This document shows positions 24,945 to 35,141 of a stretch of DNA of 64,000 nt, piece after piece. The stretch comes from Jacaranda mimosifolia (lineage: Eukaryota; Streptophyta; Magnoliopsida; Lamiales; Bignoniaceae). How positions within the stretch are numbered: position 1 is the first letter of the stretch; each line of letters starts with the position of its first letter. The position numbers and the translations under genes were made by a program. The notes beneath the pieces are model-generated. The model saw only the letters and a program-made list of their open reading frames with translations, had not been told where the DNA came from and searched no databases. The stretch covers positions 26,248,710 to 26,312,709 of the forward strand of contig CM032120.1 of assembly GCA_018894105.1 (NCBI GenBank), written 5' to 3'.

Positions 24945-25289
24945 AATACATATATATATATATACATAATTATATATATTGTTTTAATATTTGAATTCAA
25001 TACGAGTTGTCATTTTATCACCTAATTTCAAGAAAGGATAAATGGTAAGTTAACTTAGTCTATTCACTTTGCAAAATACTCTCCTGCAATGTGACACATT
25101 TGATATACAAACTCTAGAAAACAATGCAATTCAGTGTTCGATCTGAAAAGATTAGATTAATATTGGAACATGGTACGAAGGTGTTCAACACCTTTTGTCC
25201 CAGACATTTTGGGCGAATTGTTTTGAATTTTTAATTTTTGTTTGAACTATTTCATTTTTTTTCTCCACCAATTATATCAAATTGTTAGC

Positions 25290-26790
25290 CACAGCCATCT
25301 TAACAAAATTGGAGGGCCTAAGGCGAAATATGAAAATGAGGCCTTTAATATATGTAATAGAAAGTTAAATATTGCAAAAATAAATAAATTTCTAGTATGT
25401 ACACATGATCCTAGAGTAAGCATTTCTAGTATACACAGTCTTGTAGTTAGCATTTCATACTTTAATGAAAAAAAAATTCCTATATAAAATATTACATGAA
25501 TTTTCTTTATCTAACTTTTTGAGATGCAAAATTATTAATTATATTTTTATAATCATTTTTTTCTAAAGTATTCTTTTCGTTACATAGTATAGCTATCAAC
25601 TCAAACTGTTATCATATAACTCAACTACATTTCTAACTTGTTCATTCTCAAATCTCAACTTTTTTACTGCTTGTTAAAGATTTATCAAGAGCTCCTTTTC
25701 GAGACTATACTAAAGTTTCTATTCTTCTCTTCTTTCTGAGTTTTGAGTAAGTAGATTCATATTTTCTAGTTGACATATTCAGATCTTTATAAATTATACA
25801 TATATATATATATGTCAAGAATGAAGTGCAAATTAGAAAAAATATAAATTAAAGTAATGAAAAAAGTTACAACAATAGAACATCTAGATAGGTAGAGAAT
25901 ATAGAGTTCCCAAAGTCAAAAGAACTTGGTGATTGAGACTCTCAATTTGTGACTCTCAACATAAAACTATCTGATTCATCTTTCCCTATGTCTCATATTT
26001 GACAAAAGAAAAATTCAACATATTAGAGAGAGTATTACATATTCCTGAGTATTGGCTAAGAGCAACACTCTTAGTTTCTTAGTGTGCAGCTTCGATGTTG
26101 GTCATTAAAAATTAAAGATTCTTTCTTATATTAGAAGAAGAAGAGAGAACTGATAGTGACAACATTTAGTAACATAAGAAAGAAAGAAATTTAAGAAATA
26201 AAACTTTAATTTGTAGTGAAAGAGATGTGAAGTATTGGAAATGAAGGAAGTAATTAGGATTTTGAAGGAAAACAGTAGGTATTCAATAGGACATAGGAAA
26301 AGAAAGAAGTAGTTAGGATTTTGATAAGAAAAACAGTAAAAATTTAAAAAGGAAGTAGTTAGAATTTTGATAAGGAAAATAGTAGGAATCTAAAAGGATA
26401 TTGGAAAAGAAGGAAGTAATAAGGATTTCAATAATAAAACGGTAAAATTTAAAAAGATAGAGGAAAAGAAGGAAGTTGTTAGGATTTTGTTAAAGAAAAC
26501 AATAGGAATTTAAAAAGGTAGAAGAAATTTAGGAGAATCAAAACTAATAATTAAATTTTATATTTCTAAATAATTATAATCAATTAATTGATTATTGTAA
26601 TTTTAAATAATTAGACTCCAAATTAAAGACCTTATACTTTTTCTTAGACTTAAAATTGAAAAAAAAAAATGTATGAGGCCTTTGAAACTAGAGGCCTAAC
26701 ATTTTTTAAGCCTAATTTTTTTTCTTAGACTCTAAAATTTGAAGGCCTAAGGCAGTCGTCTTTATTAACTAAAGGTAGAGCTACCTCTGT
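25290..26790. mobile_element. C-specific insertion of unknown class, GGCCTAAGGC ends
   Basis: Copy A reads straight from 'CCACCAATTACATCAA' (8382) to 'CTTGACACTTAGAAAG' (8413). In copy C about 1.5 kb intervenes, with GGAGGGCCTAAGGCGAAATA near the left end and TTTGAAGGCCTAAGGCAG near the right. These are the same motif in direct orientation, not an inverted repeat. The inside is AT-rich and non-coding with a 60-bp tandem array. I cannot assign a superfamily. Confidence 0.55.
26246..26530. repeat. 60-bp tandem array
   Basis: Five imperfect units begin GGAAGTA-TTAGGATTT at 26246, 26306, 26351, 26411 and 26471, giving spacings of 60, 45, 60 and 60 bp. The array is AG-rich on the plus strand and non-coding. 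Confidence 0.8.
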
Positions 26791-27596
26791 CACTTGCGTG
26801 ATTCTTGACATGATGGACACTTAGAAAGAATAAGGTGGTGAATTTCAATCCTATAGTTACGAGTAAGATGAGAAGATGGTAAATTTCAATCCAACAGTTG
26901 GACTAAGATGGCGGTAAGGAAATGAATCTTCAACTTGTGATTACATAGAAATCCTCAGAGGCGCAGGTATTTGCCTGTCAATATTTCCCTATAATGGACA
27001 AGTCAGACAAAGAATACGAGAATAGCAAAAAATAAAATTAACACTTAAAGTAGAGAGAATAAGAATCAACTTGCTAAAAAACATAAAATGATGTAGTTAT
27101 AGGAACAGAGTGGATGGACCTATTATTGTACTATAGAGACATGTTATTCATATGATCCTCAATAATTTAAATACTCTAAATTTGTGAAAGTTTCACTATA
27201 CCAACAAAAGATGCTTAAGTATATCATACAACTCTTGCTCTCAGGCGGATTCTCCTCAAGAGAACATATTCAAGAGTTTGTTTTCCTTATGAAAGTTTAA
27301 ATTATGATGTAAGAAGATAGCCTAGGTCCTTATAAGTTTTTTTGGGCTTTCTATGGTTAAGTAGGTGTCGTGCCTACCTAATGAATCGGAGCCATACATT
27401 ATTTTTAAAGAGATCTAAAACCATTCAATAGTTACTAATGTGAAATAGTGTAAAAAAACATATTTGTCCGTGCATAAATAATAATGACAAAAACAAGAAA
27501 TTCCTAATTTGAACTAGCGAGTACAAAATGATAATGGAAATCATAATTGTGCAAGTAAATTATCTTGAATACAAAATATATTTGTTAGTGAATAAA

Positions 27597-27969
27597 CTAA
27601 AAATTTTGGACATTTAATGACAATATATTAAGATTAGAATATTTACATAAATAATTAACTTAATAAAATTGGTGTCAAAATTTGATTAGTTATGTCATTA
27701 TCAAGTATAGTTACATGTTTCTCAAAATTATAATTGAGAAGTTTAGAAATAATCTAAAGTAGTCGCCACTAGTGCTAAACAAAGAAAATTTTGGATATTT
27801 AATAACTGCATTGATTAATATTAGAATATTTAGATAAATAAATTAACTTAATAAAATTAGTCAAAATTGATAGACATGTTGCTATCAAGGTGTAGCTACA
27901 TGTTTCTTTAAATTGTAATATAAAAAATCCATAAATAATGTACAAGTAGTCGCTATTAGTGCTAAAGCA
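27597..27969. repeat. Tandem duplication of about 186 bp
   Basis: AAAATTTTGGACATTTAA at 27599 and AAAATTTTGGATATTTAA at 27785 start two units. Both contain TAGAATATTTA-ATAAAT, 'TAACTTAATAAAATT' and AGTAGTCGC-A-TAGTGCTAAA at matching places. The pair lies inside a stretch of copy C not found in A. Confidence 0.75.
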
Positions 27970-28659
27970 AATGAGATCAATATGATCATTAAACTTATTT
28001 ATGTGTTGTCAACATTAAAAGGACAATCATATAAAATGGTAGATGGCTAGATCCTATTGGTTGGGATCCATTTGATAGATAAAACCCTACCGAACAATAG
28101 AAAGCCTCAAATTTCTCATCCTTGGATGAATAGTTCATACATACATCTCAGCAGCAAGTTTACATTCCTCCTTACCTTACTTGTGGTAGTCGTTCTTAGC
28201 TATTTGCAGAGTGTTAGTCGTTGTACCTCTAATTGCTTTATGTACTTCGAGGTTTGTGGTAGGGCTCCTTATTATCCTTAAGAGTTTTCACACCCATTCA
28301 TAGGAGAGTGCCAATGAATCTTATTTTACGTTTATTCCCAAGTCGAGTGTAGATTTTCTCAAAGATGTTCTTCATCTTGGAGGCCTCACAGTTGGGTTTT
28401 TCTGAGTGAATACAATAGAACTACAAGCTTGATATGTTTTTGGTGTGTTCATCGTGATCTTTGGGAATACTTTGAGGTGGATGGAATATCTTATTTGATG
28501 CAATTTAACTCTAATTTTTATATATAAAGACTATATTACCCTTACTCATTTAATCTATTTTCAATTTATTTATTATTTTTCATATATTTTTATATAGCTT
28601 ATATCATTCTCTTTCACATTAATTTTTTTACTGTTAAATTTAAAAAGAATTATTTTTTA

Positions 28660-29340
28660 TTTATTTATTTTCATTCTCTAATTTTTTTTTATTTTTGTAT
28701 ATATTTAAATATAAATATATAAATATATAGATATATAAAAATTATTTAATAATATTTATGGATATATTTATATTTTTGTATATAAATATACAAAATTTAT
28801 ACGTAATATATTATATATTTATGTTTAATATATAAATATATGTAAATTATTTAATAATATTTATGTATATATTTATATTTTCGTATACAGATATACAAAA
28901 TTTATATGTTATATATTATATATAAATGTAAACATAAATATATTTATACATAAATATTCATCTATTATATTTCATTTCTCTAATTTAGTTATTTTTTATT
29001 TTTGTATATATTTAAATATAAATGTGTAAATATATAAATATATATATAAATTATTTTATAATATTTATGTATATATTTCTATTTTTGTATACAGATATAC
29101 AAAATTTATATGTTATATACTATATATAAATGTAAACATAAATATATTCATATATTATATTTCATTTCTCTAATTTGGTTATTTTTTATTTTTGTATATA
29201 TTTAGATATAAATACGTAAATATATAAATTATTTAATAATATTTATATATATATTTATATTTTTGTAAATAAATATACAAAAATTATACGTTATATATTA
29301 TATATAAATGTAAACATAAATATATTTATTCTAATTTATT
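28660..29340. repeat. AT-rich minisatellite, unit about 190 bp
   Basis: Segments starting TTTCATTTCTCTAATTT recur at about 28970 and 29160, with a diverged copy near 28669. Each is followed by TTTTTGTATATATTTA and later ATATACAAAATTTATA. Some units are expanded by an extra partial copy. Confidence 0.7.
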
Positions 29341-29479
29341 CTTTTTTTTCACTTATATACATATATTATATACAAATATATAATATACTATAAGTATATA
29401 ATATAATACATTATAACTACATAATATATTTATATATATATTAATAAATAAACATAAATATATAACTATATTATATTTA

Positions 29480-29830
29480 CCTACCCCACCCCACCTTAGC
29501 ACCCCTACCCCTCACCCACGCCCCCTCCCCCTTACCTTTACTGGCTGCCATGGCAGCCACAAAAATTGCCATACCTGGCCAGATCTGGCCAGGTCCGACC
29601 ACCGGCCACCATGGCCGGCGGCATCCAGCCATGGCGGCCGATGGCCGGCGATTTTCATTTTTTTTTTAAAATTATATACATACATATATATACATATAAT
29701 GGCGGGAATGGCCGGCCATTTTCCCCCTGTGAGGGGCGGCCACAGAGGCGGCCATGGCCAAGTTCGCCGGTGGCCATGGCCGCCGTTCGAGGCATGGGGG
29801 AGGGTTGGTGGGTTGAGGGGAGTGGGTTAT
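29480..29830. repeat. GC-rich low-complexity block (GGCCATGGCCGGC motifs)
   Basis: About 350 bp rich in GGCC, CCATGG and GCCGGC, split by a 50-bp AT tract at about 29660-29700. Long open frames on both strands come from the palindromic composition and are not supported as genes. Confidence 0.6.
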
Positions 29831-32019
29831 ATATATAAATATACATACATATATTTGATTATATATAAATATAGTTATATATAAATATGTCTATAATAAC
29901 TATATATTTAATAAATATATACATATATATTGTATATAAATATATTTATATATTTCATATTTTTTATAGGTAGAAATAATATAAACTGTTAATTTTATTC
30001 AATACATTCAACGGTTGATGTTTAGGAGCAAAATTGATATTTTAGCAATAAAAAACCCTCAACCAATTATATTTGCGGCACGTGAACTACACAGCCGGAT
30101 GGAGGGGGATAATTTACCATTTTTTCAAAAAAATAAAGGGGGTTATTGCTTTTTTTTTTAGGGGGGTTTTTTGCAACTTATAAATAAGACAGGGAGGTAA
30201 AATGCAATTCACCCTTATTTCATGTTGCCCACGTATATATATATATATATATATATTGTATACATATTATTTTGATCACTGTGAGTTAGTTTTTGGGGTA
30301 AAAGATGAAGCATGAAGTAATTATAGCTATTTGCCATTTGGCAGATGAAGTCATTGTTGAGGTGAGCTATTTAGACACTTTGATCATAGTTGATCAAATG
30401 GGGATAATTCACAATGTCGTGAGTAATATTAGATAAAAAGATGTGCATCTTAAATATATTGTTAGTGTGCAAAATGAATAATGCAAATAAATAGATATGA
30501 GGGTATACGTGTTGGAACAAATAATTAAGTGAGGAGAAGAGTATCGGTCCCAAGAAATTGAACTATTTGCTATTCATTATTAATTTATTCTACATTTGTT
30601 CTCAAACAATGATTAATTGAGTTGGAATCAAAATTAGACTAATGAAAATAGAAAAATGTACTGATCAAGAATTTAATTGAAATGAGTACCAACCTATTCT
30701 TGTGAACTAATTAATTAATCATTTAGTTGTATACGTAATTTCCACTCTTTATGTTAATTCATGACATCATAACTCTTTTACTTTGCCTGGAGTCTTTTTT
30801 TCTTTTTCCTCATCTTTTTTCCCAAAAAAATTTCAAGAGAGATGTACTTCCTAGATGAAGTCTTTCTAGAGTATTAAGCATACTTAGAGGTAGTAAATAA
30901 AAGACTCTAATTACAATGTGATAGATATAAGTTTTAATTTGGAAGCACCAATAAAGTTCTACATAGGTGTAGATATTTATGTGTAAATATACTAGAAAAA
31001 TGTTGAGAAAATTTTTTTAGAAGCAATATTTCGCTATAAGATGTAATTAATATTCACCATCCATTTTAGGAGGTGAAATGAATATGTAAGGCTAAAAACT
31101 TTGTAATAGTCAGGTTTGAATGATCAATTTTACAAATAGCTAAAAGGTCCAATCTATATAATAAAAGAATGTTCAAAAGAAAATTCTTACTAGTTAAATT
31201 GCTGAAGGGACATCTAAAATAGAAATATTCAGTCCTTATAATAAAATAAAAAAAAATTGTCAAAAAGAGAGCCTTGATGAAAATGAAACAAACTAGTGTT
31301 TTGTTGCCAAGAAATGAAAATGATTCGATATAAAATGAAGCTTATGTCTTGGTACCTGATTCATTTTTTCTTTTTTATTTCCTTCTTGGTTCCCTCATTC
31401 TTTTCAGGTTGAGATTGAGGAACCTGGATATGATCAATAAAAATATAAGAAGCATACAAATGCACATCGACAGATAAAAAAATATTAAAACTATTTAATG
31501 GCAAACACTTCTACCTTCTCATTTTTTCTTTCTTTTTCTTCTGGCACTTAAGAGTGTGTTATATTCCTCGTTGAAGAGTTGTGTTTTCTTTCATGTCACA
31601 AATTTTGCATTGTCATTTAGTTTGATGCATCCAATTGCACTACTTCCCACCATCCTTAATTACACCATTAATTTTAGAAATAGGCAGTTTAAAAATAGAT
31701 TGGATCAATGGGTTTAATATTAAAAATCATAATATTTTTAAAAATACATTATTAAACTATTTTGTTAAATATAATCTTTCGTCTTTATTTTATTTTGATT
31801 AATTATTAGTAAGTTTTTATTTACCATTTAAAATTAAATTCAAATCAAATTGATTTTGCTTGTTACTTTTAACATTTATATTCTTAACTTTAGCTAATTT
31901 TAATTGTCCGCCATATTTAAAATTAGAGAATTGTTTTTTTTCTAAAACATTAAATTTAACAATATAAAATTTAAGAATTTTAGAAAAATTATATATATAT
32001 TTGTTTATATACATGCACG

Positions 32020-32112
32020 CCTGGAAGTTGTTAGGTTTGTTGTTAGGTTCGAACCTCCAACTACATGTTATATGTGCAACGCTTTTGTTATTGGATCAAA
32101 AGGCCACTCGCC
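32020..32112 (-). mobile_element. tRNA-derived SINE remnant (copy C)
   Basis: The minus strand has CCTTTTGATCCAATAACAAAAG (box A region) and GGAGGTTCGAACCTAAC (box B GGTTCGAACC). It is the counterpart of 12240-12335 in copy A, with the better box B. Confidence 0.5.
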
Positions 32113-32136
32113 AAAAAAACTAGCTCAAAATCAAAC

Positions 32137-32487
32137 AGGTTGTTTGGTTTTATTTTCAAACCCCATTTTCACCTTTTCAACTATTTTAGAAATAAAACAC
32201 ATTACTTTTTAATCATTTCCACCCAACATCATTTTCATTTTCACTTTCAAAACACATTCTCCAATAACCTATATATCTTCTCCCAACAACCTATATATTT
32301 TCTCTCTCTATTCCATTATTTCTATCTCTCTCCACCTACAACCTATTAAAATCAACATAATCATTACATTTCCAAACATTTCATCCAAACACATTTTCAA
32401 TTTCACATCACATCACGTAACTAATTTTCACCAAAATGAAAATGCTGAAAACTGAAAATGAAAATGAAAATGAAACCAAACAGCCCC
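32137..32487. mobile_element. Tourist-like MITE, copy 3
   Basis: The left end AGGTTGTTTGGTTTTATTTTC and the right end, read inward as GGGGCTGTTTGGTTTCATTTTC, are inverted repeats. Internal motifs TCTCTCCACCTACAACCTATT and AATCAACATAATCATTAC are shared with copies 1 and 2. Copy A lacks the insert (near 12345). The target duplication is unclear, perhaps AAA. Confidence 0.72.
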
Positions 32488-34613
32488 AAAGTACTTATAC
32501 ACTATACCATTCTCTAGTGAGAAATCCATCACAAAATTAATGAAATTCATCCCAAAATATGGTATATGGTGGATGTTGTTTCTCACAAACTCTTACACAC
32601 ACACACACACACGCATTTGTCACTTATTAGTTAATTTTGTGATGGAACACATAAAGTTGACAATGGAACGGGTTTACCTAGATCTAGCACACATTCTATT
32701 AATATTTTTATGGACTAGGAACCTAATCATCCACGGACCTGAGACTCAACGAGTTAGACTCATATTAGACTCGCTTGTTTTGTCATATTAAAATTTATCA
32801 AAAAGCATCTTGTCACAATTTTATATTCTAAAAACATTCTTTACGCAAAAAAATAATACTATTAACAATGTACTAATTACTTAAAAGTTTATAGTTCATA
32901 ATTTAGTTTTTGAAAAATTATAAATTTCTAATATTTTTATTTCTTATAAATATATTGGATGCATAAATTATTTATCGTGGCAATATTAGTACTTTTATGT
33001 AGAGTATATATACTAATATTTTTGTTTCATGAAAATGTATTGAAGGCATAAATCATTTATTATGGCAACATCATTACTTTTGTATAAAATATATATGTAA
33101 TATCTACTAGTTTTTCACGTATATAAAAATACAAATCACACAAATGCATACATGATTAATAAAAAATTTGCATATACATAATCAATAAAACTTACACATA
33201 TTTACATAGACCTGAAGAAGGACAGTTTTCACTGGTTTCACTAGCCTTCGGACGACATAAATCCACATACCTTAAAATTACTTAAAAATATAAAATAACA
33301 TCAAAAGAATAAAAAAGTAAAAAAGTACAACAAAATTATTTGATTAGATTTTCTTCAGCTTACAAGCAATTATCATAAAACTAATAAAGTACAACAAATT
33401 CCCGCCAAATTTTTAGTCTTCAATCAAAAAATAAAAATTAGAACCGCTAACTAAATGTTCGAAAATTCTGTTTGTGCTAGGTAACAACTAACAAGGTCTT
33501 TTAAAAAGAATAGGTAACTAGAATAATAAAAAGACTCTTCTACTCGTTCTTTATTAGACCACAAGAAGTCATGCCAGCTTTTTCACCAATTTTTGCCAAG
33601 TTGTCCTTTTTTGCAATTTTAAATCTTCATCAAATAATAAGAAAATTATAATTTTAAGTAAGAAAATTATTTTTTAAGTCCTCAATTTAATAATTTAAAT
33701 TAATAATAATAAGGACTTAACAGATATTATTGAAATAATTGCATATATTCAGAATGACAACATAGTCAAGGCCATTGTGTTTCATTGTCTACTGTCACAT
33801 CGTCACTTCGAGAGGTGCTTGGTCTAAGTCTCAGTGTGCTCTCATAAAGTTAGCACATGGACATGTATTTAGAGGATGAATAAAAAGTAATAATACATGA
33901 GCTCAAGTTTATATCTTTCGACATAAGTCGCTTCAGTAAAATAAGACAGAAATTTTATAGAAAAATCTAAGTTGTAGACAATAATGTATTTGTAATGGTT
34001 TGGCAACATTCCTTATAGCACTTTACCACGGTTCTAAAAGTGTAGTCAAAGATACATCTGCATTTTTAAATTCATATATTCTACAATTATCTTAAGGACA
34101 AATCGTATAATTTGCCAAACGGTAGCCCTTAGTTCTAAGAACTTAAGATCATGTACCAATTGGAGTAACAAAACTGCCTGAATCATGTACATCCAATGTT
34201 TGTAAAAGATGCATCTGCAATTTTAAGAGATTTTGTCTCTCCAATTGCTAGTGACTGTTGAAGTGACCCAAATTGATCATGTTTAAGTGCAAAAATTATA
34301 TATATTTATCTATCCTTTATTTATCTCTCTTAAGCTTACAGATAGTTGTTGTATAAGCATTTGTGTCGAGCCCAATCATCCAAGTAGTCGCTTGCTATGG
34401 TACTAGCAAAAGTTTTTCAAAATATTATAGTTGTGATTTTTGTTAATACAATACTATATTCAGCTTATAAGTTACAATATTAGAAATCGTATTGGTCGTC
34501 TGGTACTCTGTGTTGCACAGTACTTGGTTTGTGATTTCGTGTTCATTTATAGCCTTTCTAGTTTTTGGGTGGCAATGAAGAACAAATGAAGCCAATAATG
34601 TTCCTTGGTCTAC

Positions 34614-34624
34614 TTCCCACATCA
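34614..34624 (+). promoter_or_regulatory. USE of U2 copy 2
   Basis: TTCCCACATCA, identical to copy 1, lies 33 bp before TATAAAA. Confidence 0.85.
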
Positions 34625-34657
34625 TTTGTTAAAGTGAGAAGCGGGAGAGACGTTGAA

Positions 34658-34664
34658 TATAAAA
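34658..34664 (+). promoter_or_regulatory. TATA box of U2 copy 2
   Basis: TATAAAA lies 32 nt before the RNA start. Confidence 0.85.
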
Positions 34665-34689
34665 GGGAAGGCCCAACACTTTACTAAGC

Positions 34690-34884
34690 ATACCTTTCTC
34701 GGCCTTTTGGCTAAGATCAAGTGTAGTATCTGTTCTTATCAGTTTAATATCTGATACGTGGGCCAACGGCCCACATGATATTAAATTTATTTTTCTAGGG
34801 GGAAGGCCAATTAAGGTAGCTTGCTACCTGGGCCTTCGTGCGTCGCCCATGCGTTGCACTGCTGCACGGGCCTGGCGCACCCCC
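34690..34884 (+). ncRNA. U2: U2 spliceosomal snRNA, copy 2
   Basis: Also about 195 nt and nearly identical to copy 1 in the 5' half: ATACCTTTCTCGG start, GTAGTA branch-site core, stem-loop II. Differences gather in the 3' half. The Sm region reads ATTTTTCTAGG rather than ATTTTTTTAGG. One strand of stem III is AAGGCCAA, leaving a mismatch against TGGGCCTT. The hairpin GGTAGCTTGCTACC is better paired here, and the last hairpin has GTTGCACTGCTGCACGGG. Promoter elements and about 110 bp of upstream flank match copy 1. Which copy is the more active cannot be told from sequence. Confidence 0.95.
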
Positions 34885-34932
34885 ACCAATTCAAGTTCGA
34901 AATTTATTTACCTACAATCCAAGTAAGTTTCT

Positions 34933-34968
34933 CTACTGCACAGGCCCACCAATTCAAGTGCAAAATCT
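34933..34968 (+). repeat. Partial duplicate of the U2 3' end and flank
   Basis: CTACTGCACAGGCCCACC followed by AATTCAAGTGCAAAAT echoes the end of U2 copy 2 (CTGCACGGGCC ... ACCAATTCAAGTTCGAAAT) about 75 bp downstream, with the GGCGCACCC part missing. It looks like a local tandem duplication of the 3' end and 3' box region. Confidence 0.55.
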
Positions 34969-35141
34969 TTTTTAATAGGCCTTAGCTTGTGTCAACATAA
35001 GATCAAATCTGTGAATGTTGTATAACAATTGGTTGTGATATGACTACAAAGTATAGTATTATTTAAGGGAAACATGAAAAACTTAATTATTTCTAAGTAA
35101 CGCTCTCTTTTTTAAAAATATAAATTGTGGGAGAAGAGAGA

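Larger units (their letters stand above)
28497..30215. mobile_element. C-specific 1.7-kb insertion with GC-rich core
   Basis: Copy A keeps the empty region ('ACTACTTTATTTCATATT' at 10328). The flank CTTATTT appears on both sides in C (28491-28497 and about 30216-30222), so a 7-8 bp target duplication is likely. The left end GATGCAATTTAAC and the right end, which reads GTGAATTGCATTTTACC from the outside, are imperfect inverted repeats. The interior holds an AT-rich minisatellite (28660-29340) and a GGCC-rich block (29480-29830). No transposase is seen. The superfamily could be hAT or Mutator. Confidence 0.6.
24945..34890. repeat. Segmental duplication, copy C (ends with U2 snRNA)
   Basis: Colinear with copy A (7926-15990) except for insertions specific to C at about 25290-26790, 27335-28050, 28497-30215 and 32137-32487, and absence of the A-specific insertions. 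It ends with the second U2 gene. No protein gene is present. Confidence 0.85.

Noticed and set aside
29566..29884. Open frames on both strands in the GGCC-rich block
   Set aside because: Driven by palindromic GC-rich composition; no known motif; interrupted by AT tracts.
32065..32349. 94-codon plus-strand frame
   Set aside because: Runs through a SINE remnant and into a Tourist-like MITE.
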